Positions 6,420 to 16,001 of a stretch of DNA of 64,000 nucleotides are shown here, piece after piece (the stretch's first letter is position 1; each line of letters opens with the position of its first letter). The notes beneath the pieces were generated by a model, which was given only the letters and a program-made list of their open reading frames with translations, ran no database searches and was not told the DNA's origin. This DNA comes from an uncultured Bacteroidales bacterium (GTDB lineage: Bacteria; Bacteroidota; Bacteroidia; Bacteroidales; UBA932). The stretch covers positions 1-64,000 of the forward strand of contig CAKVCK010000015.1 in NCBI GenBank assembly GCA_934725575.1, read 5' to 3'. A program made the position numbers and the translations under genes.

Positions 6420-7601
6420 TCAGACATCCAGCCGGAGGATGTCGCGGGTGAGGCCGATGTACTTGGTCTTGGTCTCGGCGACATGGAAGCCTTGGGCGAG
6501 GAAGTTGCGCTCGCTCGGGATGTTCTGCGGATCCACGGTGGCGACTATGTGCTTGACACCTATGCTTTTGGCCAGATCGATGGACCAACCGATGAACATC
6601 CGCTGAAAACCTCTGCCACGATATTCATTGTTCACCGCCACGGCATCGAATGTGAGCACTTCGGATGGGCTGAAGTGAAGGTCAGCCGCAAGGCTGCGCT
6701 CACCGCTGCGGTTGCTGACGATGACGCTGAAAGCCGCCATACGGCCTTCGGGCGAGAATATTCCTAAAACATAGTCAAGTTGAAGGGATTCAATTAATTC
6801 CTCTCGGCTGAGCGGATAGAAAAGGTTCTTGTTCTCCATTCCGTCAACCACTTGCCGCTGAAGGCTTTCCACCGCACTGAGGCTGTCGAAGCCCAGCCTT
6901 TTCATTGTGAAGCCGTCCGGCAATTCGCTGAGCACTTTGTTATATTCGGAAGTTCCGTAGTCAAAAAGATAGAGTTTGTTCTGAAGGTACTTCTCCGGGA
7001 ACATAAACTGGTGACTCGGAATGTGGCGCTGCCAGCCTTTCGCGCCGCTGTTCTCCTTCTCACGGTACTTGATCCAGATCTTGTACAACTCGAAGACCTG
7101 CACGTAGGAGGACGAGGTCGGCAGTATGTAGTTCTCCTGGATGTACGGATTGTTCATAAACAGGAAGAAACGGTAGCCGAAAAGGTCGTCCAGATCGTCG
7201 ATGCTGGCGATATGGTGCCGGTAGAGCAGGTACAGGTTCTCGAAGAAGGTGCAGTACTGCGCCACCTCCACGCTGGAGACATCCTTCCACCGCTCATAGC
7301 TGTAATCCCCGTCAATTTCAGCGTTTTCCAGCACCTCATAGACCTTCATCAGGCGGTCGCTGTCGTGGAAATAGTTGTTCAGGTTGATCAGCATCTCACT
7401 GCACGTGACCTCCGACCCGTTCTTCAACTCAATGGCTATGAATATGGTACCGACCAGCGTCGCTGCGAGTGAGAAGATTCCTACGGTCGCCTCCTCGCCC
7501 GTGCGGAACGTGTGCACGATCAGCAGGCACAGCAGCACCAGCAGGATGCTCGCGAGTACTATCAGGAGGGAAATGCTTGTCTTGTACTTTATCTTTTGCA
7601 T
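6420..7601 (-). CDS. membrane-anchored GNAT acetyltransferase
   Basis: A 393-residue protein with two N-terminal transmembrane helices (about residues 9-31 and 40-60), a middle region of about 200 residues rich in aromatic helices (FFENLYLLYRHHIASIDDLDDLFGYRFFLFMNN), and a C-terminal GNAT acyltransferase domain from about residue 240. The GNAT motif A is visible as VAVNNEYRGRGFQRMFIGWSID (R/Q-x-x-G-x-G/A form) and is followed by the strand KHIVATVDPQNIPSERNFLAQGF. The middle resembles DUF4760-like membrane-linked domains. The substrate is unknown. It is a single gene, transcribed away from the dipeptidase gene. Confidence 0.75.
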   Translation of the reverse strand: MQKIKYKTSISLLIVLASILLVLLCLLIVHTFRTGEEATVGIFSLAATLVGTIFIAIELKNGSEVTCSEMLINLNNYFHDSDRLMKVYEVLENAEIDGDYSYERWKDVSSVEVAQYCTFFENLYLLYRHHIASIDDLDDLFGYRFFLFMNNPYIQENYILPTSSSYVQVFELYKIWIKYREKENSGAKGWQRHIPSHQFMFPEKYLQNKLYLFDYGTSEYNKVLSELPDGFTMKRLGFDSLSAVESLQRQVVDGMENKNLFYPLSREELIESLQLDYVLGIFSPEGRMAAFSVIVSNRSGERSLAADLHFSPSEVLTFDAVAVNNEYRGRGFQRMFIGWSIDLAKSIGVKHIVATVDPQNIPSERNFLAQGFHVAETKTKYIGLTRDILRLDV

Positions 7602-7687
7602 AATCTATGAATATCTTAGCGTACTTCCGGAATATCACGACATTATGGAATGTCTCCAAATATAGACATTTTTCCGCGATTAGTTGT

Positions 7688-7719
7688 TTTGTTTGTAAGA
7701 GGGTTTTTCGGTATATTTG
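7688..7719 (+). promoter_or_regulatory. promoter of C69 dipeptidase gene
   Basis: TTTG at 7688-7691 and TATATTTG at 7712-7719 with a 20-bp spacer match the Bacteroidetes consensus. The transcription start would fall near 7726, ten bases before the chosen ATG. Confidence 0.75.
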
Positions 7720-7735
7720 GATATTCAATAATAAT

Positions 7736-9325
7736 ATGATTGGAAAGATGAGAAAAATTCTTGTGATGGTTGCGGCTCTTTGCGCCGTGGGATTCGTCGC
7801 TTGGGCTCAGGACGATGAGAATTCGGGGCTGGAGTGCACCAGCATTGTGGTCGGAAGGTTGGCCAGTACGGACGGGTCGGTGATGACCTCGCACACTTGC
7901 GACGGCACCTCCCACACTTGGGTGAACATCGTTCCGGCCAAGGATCACAAGCCGGGTTCCGTGACTCCGATCCGCAAGAACTGGCGTAAGACGAAGTTCG
8001 TGACCGACACCGCCGGGATCAAGATCGTGGGAGAGATCCCGCAGGTCGCGCATACATATTCCTACGTCAACACAGGCTATCCGTCGTTGAACGAGAAGCA
8101 GGTGGGCATTGGTGAGACGACGTTCACCGGACCGGACACGCTCATCAACAAGGATGCTCCGCTGCTAATCGAGGAGCTCTGCCGTTTGGCTATGGAGAGA
8201 TGCGCCACAGCGCGTGAGGCCGTCAAGGTGATGGGCTCTCTGGCTGAGAAATATGGCTACGGAGATGGTGGTGAATGTCTTACGGTCTCCGATCCGAAAG
8301 AGGTCTGGCAGTTTGAGATCGTGGGAGTCGGAAAGCATAGGATCGGCGCGGCCTGGGCGGCCCAAAGGATTCCGGACGGACACGTCGGGATTTCCGCCAA
8401 TATCCCAAGAATCGGAAAGATTGACCGTTCTGATACAGAGAACTTTATGGCTTCCGATAACCTTGAGCAGGTGGCTATCGACAACGGCCTTTGGGATGGT
8501 AAGGGCGATTTCGTTTTTTGGAAGGTGATCGTCTGCTCATACGCACAGGGCAGGAACTACCGTGAGAGGGAGTTCAGGGTGTTCGATCTGCTGGCACCGT
8601 CGCTCGGACTGAAGTACGGTATGGAGGATTTCCCGTTCTCCGTAAAGCCGGACTCCTTGGTCGATGTCAGGAAGGTAATGGCTTTGTTGAGAGACACTTA
8701 CGAAGGCACGGAATGGGACATGTGCAGGAACTGGACGATAGATGTGCCTGAGAAGGACGGCGTTCCCGCCCACAAGGAGATGAGTCCTCTGGCCAATCCT
8801 TGGCTGACCACTCCGATGCGCAACACGCTGAACAGCATCGCTCCGGGCGTGATCGATTTCAAGAGGACGCTGGCGGTGGCCTGGTGTTCATATTCAACGG
8901 TCATCCAGAGTCGCTCGTGGCTGCCGGACGGCATCGGGGGAGTCTGCTGGTACGCTGTGGACAACCCTGCACAGAGCCCTCGTATTCCGATCTTCTGCGG
9001 AAGCACGAAACTGCCTGCGGCCTTTGAGAAGTGTGGCCAGAGGGAATATTATCCGAATAGTGTTCTGTGGGAGTTCCGCCGTGCCAACAAGTTGGCGACG
9101 CTTTCGTGGCAGAAGACCAAGAAAGAGTTTACCGACAATGTGTTGGAGATGGAGGCGATGACCTTTGATGGACTGCCTGAGCTGGAGGCTGAATATTCAA
9201 AGGCATCTGGCAAGAAGAGAGCAAAGCTGTTGAACGCCTACACCGCCGAGATCCACGACAAGTGCGCCGACCGCTGGAAGGAACTGGAGGCGAAGTACTG
9301 GTCGATGTTCGGAAGGGGATTTTAA
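7736..9325 (+). CDS. C69-family dipeptidase, exported
   Basis: The 529-residue product has a signal peptide (MRKILVMVAALCAVGFVAWAQ) followed at once by CTSIVVGRLASTDGSVMTSHTCDG, the signature of peptidase family C69, in which the cysteine becomes the N-terminal nucleophile after autoprocessing. Family members hydrolyse a broad range of dipeptides. The start at 7736 is favoured by the promoter; 7748 (MRKIL) is an alternative. Downstream, a hairpin follows the stop directly. A polysaccharide deacetylase gene comes next on the same strand, but with its own spacing of 170 bp, so an operon is not assured. Confidence 0.88.
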   Translation: MIGKMRKILVMVAALCAVGFVAWAQDDENSGLECTSIVVGRLASTDGSVMTSHTCDGTSHTWVNIVPAKDHKPGSVTPIRKNWRKTKFVTDTAGIKIVGEIPQVAHTYSYVNTGYPSLNEKQVGIGETTFTGPDTLINKDAPLLIEELCRLAMERCATAREAVKVMGSLAEKYGYGDGGECLTVSDPKEVWQFEIVGVGKHRIGAAWAAQRIPDGHVGISANIPRIGKIDRSDTENFMASDNLEQVAIDNGLWDGKGDFVFWKVIVCSYAQGRNYREREFRVFDLLAPSLGLKYGMEDFPFSVKPDSLVDVRKVMALLRDTYEGTEWDMCRNWTIDVPEKDGVPAHKEMSPLANPWLTTPMRNTLNSIAPGVIDFKRTLAVAWCSYSTVIQSRSWLPDGIGGVCWYAVDNPAQSPRIPIFCGSTKLPAAFEKCGQREYYPNSVLWEFRRANKLATLSWQKTKKEFTDNVLEMEAMTFDGLPELEAEYSKASGKKRAKLLNAYTAEIHDKCADRWKELEAKYWSMFGRGF

Positions 9326-9350
9326 GAGTATGGTGAAATTCACCATACTC
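9326..9350 (+). terminator. hairpin after dipeptidase gene
   Basis: GAGTATGGTGA and TCACCATACTC form an 11-bp stem with a 3-nt loop starting right after the stop codon. There is no T-run, so it may act as a 3'-end stabiliser rather than a strong terminator. Confidence 0.6.
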
Positions 9351-9356
9351 TAATTA

Positions 9357-9390
9357 CCCCCAGTCACTTCGTGACAGCCCCTGGGGGCAC
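9357..9390. repeat. dispersed CCCCCAGTCAC...GTGACAGCCCC repeat
   Basis: CCCCCAGTCACTTCGTGACA is an imperfect palindrome followed by GCCCCTGGGGG. A shorter copy (CCCCCAGTCACTACGTGACA) lies at 56460-56485, downstream of secDF. Both are intergenic and just downstream of a gene. This looks like a short dispersed hairpin family. Confidence 0.65.
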
Positions 9391-9495
9391 GGGGAAGGGA
9401 TTCCCCGAACCCCTTCTGTCGCTACGCTCCGAATCATAATCTTTCAACTTTTCTGACGCTCCGTTGCGGGAATATGGATTATTAACTATTTGAAT

Positions 9496-10191
9496 ATGAA
9501 GGTAATATTGGTGATGATGGCAGCGATCATGTGCCATTTGACGGCTCTTGCACAAGAAGACCTATCGGCAGATGTCAAGCCGAAGTATGTCGCTTTGTCA
9601 TTTGACGACGGTCCGAGCCTGAAGTTCACTCCGATGATGCTGGACGTGCTGGAGGAGAACGGAGTGAAGGCTTCGTTCTTTCTTATCGGCCAGAACATCA
9701 ATGAGGAGACCGCCCCGATCATCCAGCGTATGGTTCAGATGGGATGTGATGTCGAGAACCATACATATTCCCATCCTAATCTCACGCAGATCCCTGACGC
9801 TCAGATTCTTGAGGAGGTCGCCAAGACGGATTCACTGATAGAGGTTTACGCCGGAGCCAAGCCGGAATATCTCCGTCCTCCGTTCACTGCGCATAACGCC
9901 CACGTTGCGGATCTTATTGACGGAAAGATATTCATCGCCGGACTCAGCTGTCGTGACTGGAGAGCCGATATGCCCGTTGAGGATCGTGTCACGATGACCC
10001 TTGACCGTGTGGAAGACGGCCGCATCCTCCTCTTCCACGACACCAACGAGCGCACCGTCGAGGCGATGAAGACCATAATCCCGCAGCTAAAAGCCCGAGG
10101 CTACGAGATCGTCACCATCCCCGAACTCTTCCGCCTCTCCGGCCACACTCCCGCCTACCACTCCCCGAAGATGTACGGCCGGGCCTATTAG
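9496..10191 (+). CDS. polysaccharide deacetylase (NodB/CE4)
   Basis: A 231-residue exported protein: signal peptide MKVILVMMAAIMCHLTALA, then the NodB fold with motif 1 ALSFDDGPSLKFT, motif 2 ENHTYSHPNLT (zinc histidines), motif 3 YLRPPFTAHN, and motifs 4-5 in SCRDWRAD and ILLFHDTNERTVEA. All catalytic residues are present, so it is an active N-deacetylase, most likely for peptidoglycan or another N-acetylated glycan in the periplasm. The ATG two codons after a TTG is taken as the start since it begins the signal peptide. Confidence 0.92.
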   Translation: MKVILVMMAAIMCHLTALAQEDLSADVKPKYVALSFDDGPSLKFTPMMLDVLEENGVKASFFLIGQNINEETAPIIQRMVQMGCDVENHTYSHPNLTQIPDAQILEEVAKTDSLIEVYAGAKPEYLRPPFTAHNAHVADLIDGKIFIAGLSCRDWRADMPVEDRVTMTLDRVEDGRILLFHDTNERTVEAMKTIIPQLKARGYEIVTIPELFRLSGHTPAYHSPKMYGRAY

Positions 10192-10309
10192 ATCTGTGGC
10201 GGATAATGTCCTGATAATCAGCGGACAGAACACTGTCGTGGTCTGAATACTTGAACCACGAGGATGCCCTTTCGTTTCACTGTCAGTTAGTTAAGTGCCA
10301 CGGTCGCCC

Positions 10310-11686
10310 CTAGGCTTGCAAAGTCGGATTCGGGATGACGAGATCTTCTTCCGGGATGTTGTCTTGCTTTAGGAACATCACGTAATAGACGGGGAGGTAG
10401 GTGATGCCATGCTCCTTGTGGACGTTTTGTTCGTTGCTTAGGACTATGGCGTTCTTGATGTGGTAGTCGGGGGTGTCAAGGAAGGCGTCCAGGGCGCTGT
10501 GAACCTTGTAATCCTTGCCTGATTTGACCTCGATGGGTAGGACTGTGAGATTGTCGTAGTCATCAATCAGAAAATCAACCTCTCCACGCTGCTTGTTGTC
10601 GTAGTAGTGCAGGGTGAATCCGTGGGCGTGGAGCTCCTGTGCCACTACAGACTCATAGACTGAGCCGAGATTGACGCTGCGTTCGTCTCCAAGCACCGCA
10701 TTGATGTTTGTCCTGTAAAGAAGGTCAGTAAGAATGCCTACATCGCTGAGGTATAGTTTGATAAGATTCTTGCTCTCGGACTCCTTCAGCGGGAACTTCG
10801 GATTGCTGATGGCCTGGACCGAGAGAGCAACACCGGAGTTGACCAGATAGTCAAACTCATCGGAGTAGTCGCTGAACTGCTTGTGACCGGCGGTATGCTC
10901 AATGTTCTTCACGATGACACGCTTCTTCTTGTTTTCCATGTTGGACGGAATCATGTCATAGATCTTGCGGATGACAAGTTTCCTCTCCTCGTCGTATTGC
11001 GACGCATCCAACTTGTACAAGGAGTGTATGTCCCGTTGGATCTTCCGGACTTGGGCGATGTTCCTGTTTTCGATGAACTTGTTGATGGCGTCCGGCATTC
11101 CCCCGACCAAAAGATAGATCTTGAACTGCTGGAGCATATAGTTGTGCAGGGAATCGTTCAAGGGCTTCCTGTCGTTGAAATATCCCCGCATCCCGTCAAT
11201 AGTGTCCTGCCCACATCCCATCGCCAGAAGAAACTCCTCGAAATCAAGAGGATACATTTGTTCGATGGCTATGCTTCCGATAGGAACGGAAGGTGTCTGC
11301 GCCAAGGCCACGCCTAATTCCGAACCGCTTGCGATGTACCTGTACCTGCCGTCCTCGTTCAGGAATTTGAGCATCGTCATCAGGTGCGGATAACTTTGAA
11401 TCTCATCAAGAAAGACAATCGTGTTGTCCCGATTTCCTAATTTGTTCCCGGAGATCGCACCCAATTGCAGGAAAAACTCCTCTACACTGCGGACAGACGC
11501 GAATATTCCGGAGCCTTCCTTGTCCGCTTTCAGGTTTATCTCCACATAATTCTTGAAAAGTTTGTTGCCGACGTGCCTTATCAGGTACGATTTGCCAATC
11601 TGCCTGGCGCCATTGACGAGCATTATCTTACGAGGTTCGTTCCGGAGAAAGTCTTCCAGATGGGCTGCGAATTTTCTATATAGCAT
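10310..11686 (-). CDS. AAA ATPase with DUF4143 domain
   Basis: A 458-residue protein: N-terminal ATPase with Walker A NGARQIGKSYLIRH (residues about 25-38), Walker B TIVFLDEIQSYP (about residue 89), and sensor SGSELGVAL; C-terminal DUF4143 with a restriction-like core HYYDNKQRGEVDFLIDDYDNLTVLPIEVKSGKDYKVH (D...EVK). Proteins of this build are widespread in Bacteroidales and archaea as solitary accessory genes; their function is unsettled, with nuclease and defence roles suggested. It is divergent from dnaE, with repeats in between. Confidence 0.88.
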   Translation of the reverse strand: MLYRKFAAHLEDFLRNEPRKIMLVNGARQIGKSYLIRHVGNKLFKNYVEINLKADKEGSGIFASVRSVEEFFLQLGAISGNKLGNRDNTIVFLDEIQSYPHLMTMLKFLNEDGRYRYIASGSELGVALAQTPSVPIGSIAIEQMYPLDFEEFLLAMGCGQDTIDGMRGYFNDRKPLNDSLHNYMLQQFKIYLLVGGMPDAINKFIENRNIAQVRKIQRDIHSLYKLDASQYDEERKLVIRKIYDMIPSNMENKKKRVIVKNIEHTAGHKQFSDYSDEFDYLVNSGVALSVQAISNPKFPLKESESKNLIKLYLSDVGILTDLLYRTNINAVLGDERSVNLGSVYESVVAQELHAHGFTLHYYDNKQRGEVDFLIDDYDNLTVLPIEVKSGKDYKVHSALDAFLDTPDYHIKNAIVLSNEQNVHKEHGITYLPVYYVMFLKQDNIPEEDLVIPNPTLQA

Positions 11687-11747
11687 GGCTTCTTTTTTTT
11701 TATATTTTTTGCGAATTTACAATAAATCAATTGAATAACAAATAGTA

Positions 11748-11865
11748 TCGGGAATTATTCCGAGTTTTGGATGGTTAAAATAGGGACTTTTTCCGACTAT
11801 TTACTCTTATTTTCGGGAATAATTCTGAGTTTTATGTGGCTGAAATCGGGACTTTTTCCAGATGT
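11748..11865. repeat. two 65-bp direct repeats before dnaE
   Basis: A block beginning TCGGGAAT(T/A)ATTC occurs at 11748 and 11813 and continues for about 50 bp with the shared end GGGACTTTTTCC. The copies agree at roughly four of five positions. They lie in the divergent region between the ATPase gene and dnaE and may be regulatory. The rest of this 318-bp gap is AT-rich sequence with the dnaE promoter. Confidence 0.7.
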
Positions 11866-11889
11866 TGAAAACTTTTCGGAGGGGGCGGC

Positions 11890-11920
11890 TTTGTGGGGAT
11901 AGGGTTTTTCGGTATCTTTG
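11890..11920 (+). promoter_or_regulatory. dnaE promoter
   Basis: TTTG at 11890-11893 and TATCTTTG at 11913-11920 with a 19-bp spacer. The transcript would have a leader of about 77 nt. Confidence 0.75.
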
Positions 11921-12004
11921 TATTGTCGCAATTCGCTTGGGTTCGGGTGCTGGCCGCTTCGTTCCCGAACGGTTTGCGGATATATGAAAATTTGACTTGT
12001 CGCC

Positions 12005-15000
12005 ATGGCTTTTGTACACCTTCACGTCCACACGCAATACTCGATTCTTGACGGTTTCTCTTCCATCTCGACCTTGTTCGACAGGGCCGAGGAGATGGGT
12101 ATGCCGGCCCTGGCCATCACGGACCACGGCAATATGTACGGAGTCAAGGAGTTCTTCAAGTTCGCAGGCAAGCACGTGGACAAGGCTACCGGGCATTTCA
12201 AGGTCAAGCCGATCATCGGGTGCGAGGTCTATGTGACACGCCACTACGACCCTAAGATCAAGGACAGCGAGCACAGGTCGTACTACCACCTTATCCTGCT
12301 GGCCAAGAACTTCGACGGGTACAAGAACCTGATGAAGATCGTGTCTCTGGGGCACATCGAAGGTCTCTACTACGGCAAGCCGAGGGTCTCGCACGAGATC
12401 ATCGAGAAGTACCACGAGAACTTGATCTGCTGCTCCGCCTGCCTTGCCGGCGAGATCCCGAAGGACATCGTCGCCGGAAAGATGGACGAGGCGAGAAAGG
12501 CCATCGAATGGCACAGGAATGTCTTCGGAGACGACTATTACCTTGAAGTGATGCTTCACAAGACTGAGGTTCCGGGGCTGTCGCTGGAGGTCTATGATGA
12601 GCAGAAGATCAGCAATGAAGGAATATTCCGGCTCGCCGCCGAGATGGGTGTCAAGGTTGTCGCCACGAATGACGTGCACTTTGTCAACAAGGAGGACGGC
12701 CCTGCGCACGATCACCTCATCTGCCTGAACACTGGCAAGAAGATCAAAGAGGAGCCGCGTCTGCACTACACCCAGCAGGAGTACCTCAAGAGCGAGGAGG
12801 AGATGGCTGCCTTGTTCCCTGACCATCCGGAAGTGCTTGCGAATACCCTTGAGATAGCCTCGAAGGTGGAGGAATATCAGATCGACCGTGACCACGTGCT
12901 TCCCAAGTACCAGATCGACCAGGCTTTCCTTGACGATCTGGATAATTATCTGGAGATGTACAAGGATGTCATCGAGGTCGGAAAGTGCGACAAGAAGGGC
13001 AATTACCGTGGCGATGAGTTCTGCAAGTCTGTGGCCTATCTCTGCCACATCACCTACGAGGGAGCCAAAAGACGTTATGGGGAGACTTTGACCGCCGAGC
13101 AGTCCGATAGGATAGACTTCGAGCTCAAGACCATCTGCCGTATGGGCTTCCCGGACTACTTCCTGATCGTACAGGACTACATTGCGGCTTCAAGGGCGAA
13201 GGGAAGTATGGTCGGCCCGGGCCGTGGGTCCGCCGCTGGTTCTGTGGTGGCATATTGCTTGGGAATCACCAACCTGGATCCGATCAAGTACCAGCTCCTG
13301 TTCGAGCGTTTCTTGAATCCGGACCGAATCTCGATGCCGGATATAGATGTCGATTTCGAGGATCTGTCCCTGGCGCATAAATATGTCGAGGACTCCTACG
13401 GCAAGGATCACGTCTCCCGGGTGATCACCTTCGGCACGATGCTCGCCAAGGGAGCCATCAAGGACGTGGCCCGAATCCACGACCTGTCAATCGACGAGTC
13501 CAACCGCCTGTCCGGAATGGTTCCTGACCGCCTAAGCGAAAAGGTTGAGAAGGAATATCTCTACAATCCGAAACTGGATGATCTCAAGCCGGGATTCAAG
13601 GTGGTGGAAAAGGATGTCGAGGTCGATGATCCTGACAATCCGGGTCAGAAGAAAACGGTCAAGAAGACCTTCCAGAGGGGAATGGAGGACACGGATGTCA
13701 AGATCACCCTCAAGAACTGCTATCGTCTTGTTCCTGAGTTCAAGGAGGAACTGGAGAACGGAACGCCACAGGTCAAGGAGGTCCTGAAATATGCCCGCCA
13801 GCTGGAGGGATGCATCCGTCAGGTCGGAATGCACGCCTGCGCCACGATCATCGGACGAGGCAACCTGACCGACTATATTCCTATCTGTCTTTCGATGGAC
13901 AAGGAATCCGGGCAATATGTCTGGACCTCGCAGTACGACGGCCACTACATTGAGGAGGTCGGAATGCTCAAGATGGACTTCCTCGGGCTCAACACACTGT
14001 CCATCATCCACAAATGTCTGGACAACATCAAGTTGCGTTTCGGTACGGACATCGACATCGAAGCGATTCCGATTGACGACAAGCCGACTTACGAACTCTA
14101 CGGCCACGGCGACACGGACAGCGTCTTCCAGTTTGAATCCGAGGGAATGAAGACCTGGCTCCAGAGGCTGCATCCTGAGCGTTTCGAGGACCTCATTGCG
14201 ATGAACGCCCTCTACCGTCCGGGTCCTATGGACTACATCCCGGACTTCGTGGACAGAAAACTGGGACTCAAGCCTATTGAATATGACCTCCCGGAGATGG
14301 AGGAGTTCCTCAAGGACACCTACGGTGTGACCGTCTATCAGGAGCAGGTGATGCTTCTTTCCCAGAAACTGGCCGGATTCACGAAAGGTCAGGCGGACAA
14401 GCTTCGTAAGGCAATGGGTAAGAAGCAGATAGCCATCTTGAACGAGCTTAAGGACAAGTTTATGGAGGGCGGTAAGGCCAATGGTCACCCGGAGAAGATG
14501 CTGGACAAGATCTGGAAGGACTGGGAGAAGTTCGCACAGTACGCCTTCAACAAGTCCCACGCCACCTGCTATGCTTGGGTCTCTTACCAGACCGGCTGGC
14601 TGAAATGCCACTATCCGGCTGAGTTCTTCGCCGCCAACCTCTCCTGCAACCTGTCGAACATGCCGGAGATCAAGAAGATTCTCACAGACTGCAAGGCTCA
14701 CAAGATCAAGGTCTTGAACCCGGATGTCAATGAGTCATATTCACACTTCACAGTGAACAAGGAGGGCAATATCCGTTTCGGCCTAAAGGGAATCAAGAGT
14801 TTTGGATCCAATGTGGCGGAGGCCATCATCGCCGAAAGGACCGCAAACGGAACCTACGCGGACATATTCGATTTCGTGGAAAGGCTTGGTAATTCGTTGG
14901 GTAGAAAGGCTATAGAATGCCTAGTATATTCAGGAGGCTTCGATTCGTTCGGCATTCAGCGCAAGCAGTTCTTCCTGCCTTGCCGCAGCGGAAACCTGTT

Positions 15001-15823
15001 CATTGACGAATTGGCGAAATACGCTACCCTTTACAGTCAGGATGCGGCCAATTCGGCGGCGTCGCTGTTCGGTGAGGTCGAGGAAATGAAGCCTGTGCGT
15101 CCGGATATCCCTGAAATGGTCGGGACAGACGATGAGTTCGAGTGGCTGCAGAAGGAGAAGGAATATGTTGGGATGTATATCTCCTCTCATCCTCTGGACA
15201 AGTATGCGTTTGAGATGGAGAGTTTTACGAATTGTGAACTTGCCAATCTCAATAAACAAGTCGCGGAATGTGAGGCTTCCAAGAAGAAGATGAAGGTTGC
15301 GATAGCCGGCCTGGTGACGGAGTACAGCACTTTGACCACGAAGACCGGTAAGCCATATTCAAAGACGAAGCTGGAGGATTACAGCGGAGCCTACGAGCTG
15401 GCCTTGTTCGGTCGTGACCACGAGGCCTTTATGAGCTATATGAAGCCTCACGAGAGCCTTTACATCGAAGGGGACATTGAGGAGAAATATTTCATCAAGC
15501 CGGAGGAGCGCGCGCAAGGCAAGACATCGCCTTACGCTTTCAGGGTCAAGAAGATAATGCTTCTGGGTAACGTGAACGAGACGATGCTGAACGCTTTCTC
15601 CATCAGCATCACCACGCCGATGCTGACGGAGAAGTTCCGTAAGGAACTCGTGTCCCTGATTCAGGCCAACCGTGGCACCGTCCCTCTCAAAATGTTCCTC
15701 TACGACCCTAAGACCAAGTACAACATCGAGTTCCACTCCACAAAGTACAGGGTCGCCGTCACCACCGAGCTTGTCTCCGCCCTGAAACTGCTTGGTGTTC
15801 AGTGCGCGTCAGTCAGGAAATAG
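12005..15823 (+). CDS. dnaE: DNA polymerase III subunit alpha
   Basis: The replicative polymerase catalytic subunit, 1272 residues, of usual length for Bacteroidetes. Order of domains: PHP domain at the N-terminus (FVHLHVHTQYSILDG, ITDHGNM), palm with the catalytic Asp triplet region (GPGRGSAAGSVVAYCLGIT and MPDIDVDFED near residue 440), the segment VRQVGMHACATIIGRG, fingers and the YQEQVMLLSQKLAGFT region, and a C-terminal OB-fold (VTEYSTLTTKTGKPYSKTKLEDYSGAYEL). It is monocistronic and follows its own promoter. Confidence 0.97.
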   Translation: MAFVHLHVHTQYSILDGFSSISTLFDRAEEMGMPALAITDHGNMYGVKEFFKFAGKHVDKATGHFKVKPIIGCEVYVTRHYDPKIKDSEHRSYYHLILLAKNFDGYKNLMKIVSLGHIEGLYYGKPRVSHEIIEKYHENLICCSACLAGEIPKDIVAGKMDEARKAIEWHRNVFGDDYYLEVMLHKTEVPGLSLEVYDEQKISNEGIFRLAAEMGVKVVATNDVHFVNKEDGPAHDHLICLNTGKKIKEEPRLHYTQQEYLKSEEEMAALFPDHPEVLANTLEIASKVEEYQIDRDHVLPKYQIDQAFLDDLDNYLEMYKDVIEVGKCDKKGNYRGDEFCKSVAYLCHITYEGAKRRYGETLTAEQSDRIDFELKTICRMGFPDYFLIVQDYIAASRAKGSMVGPGRGSAAGSVVAYCLGITNLDPIKYQLLFERFLNPDRISMPDIDVDFEDLSLAHKYVEDSYGKDHVSRVITFGTMLAKGAIKDVARIHDLSIDESNRLSGMVPDRLSEKVEKEYLYNPKLDDLKPGFKVVEKDVEVDDPDNPGQKKTVKKTFQRGMEDTDVKITLKNCYRLVPEFKEELENGTPQVKEVLKYARQLEGCIRQVGMHACATIIGRGNLTDYIPICLSMDKESGQYVWTSQYDGHYIEEVGMLKMDFLGLNTLSIIHKCLDNIKLRFGTDIDIEAIPIDDKPTYELYGHGDTDSVFQFESEGMKTWLQRLHPERFEDLIAMNALYRPGPMDYIPDFVDRKLGLKPIEYDLPEMEEFLKDTYGVTVYQEQVMLLSQKLAGFTKGQADKLRKAMGKKQIAILNELKDKFMEGGKANGHPEKMLDKIWKDWEKFAQYAFNKSHATCYAWVSYQTGWLKCHYPAEFFAANLSCNLSNMPEIKKILTDCKAHKIKVLNPDVNESYSHFTVNKEGNIRFGLKGIKSFGSNVAEAIIAERTANGTYADIFDFVERLGNSLGRKAIECLVYSGGFDSFGIQRKQFFLPCRSGNLFIDELAKYATLYSQDAANSAASLFGEVEEMKPVRPDIPEMVGTDDEFEWLQKEKEYVGMYISSHPLDKYAFEMESFTNCELANLNKQVAECEASKKKMKVAIAGLVTEYSTLTTKTGKPYSKTKLEDYSGAYELALFGRDHEAFMSYMKPHESLYIEGDIEEKYFIKPEERAQGKTSPYAFRVKKIMLLGNVNETMLNAFSISITTPMLTEKFRKELVSLIQANRGTVPLKMFLYDPKTKYNIEFHSTKYRVAVTTELVSALKLLGVQCASVRK

Positions 15824-15954
15824 ATTCGCTGTTCCCGTGTGTAAAACACGCTATCCTGCGCACGGGTGCTTAATTTGTGACCATACGTACGTGAATATGC
15901 CGATTGCACGCACGAGAGTCGATTCTCTAGGAATATAGAAATCAGGACGTGCCG
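15824..15954. other. dnaE 3' region with hairpin
   Basis: A short imperfect hairpin (CCCGTGTG against CGCACGGG) lies 10 bp after dnaE and may end its transcript. Nothing else is seen before the next promoter. Confidence 0.45.
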
Positions 15955-15990
15955 ATTGGATTTCTGATCAGTAAGGCTTATATTTGTGAA
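15955..15990 (+). promoter_or_regulatory. promoter shared with NtrC-type regulator gene
   Basis: The 36-bp block ATTGGATTTCTGAT-CA-GTAAGGCTTAT-A-TTTGT-G-AA agrees at 32 of 36 positions with a block before the NtrC-type gene (47907-47942, other strand). TATATTTG serves as -7 box and TTGG, 19 bp upstream, as -33. Conservation of the spacer is not needed for the sigma factor and suggests an operator for a common regulator. Confidence 0.65.
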
Positions 15991-16001
15991 AATCGAACGT
16001 T

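Noticed and set aside
13532..14701. Long antisense ORF in dnaE (389 residues)
   Set aside because: Shadow of a long gene with strong codon bias; its residues are Leu/Val/His-rich as expected for the complement of such genes.
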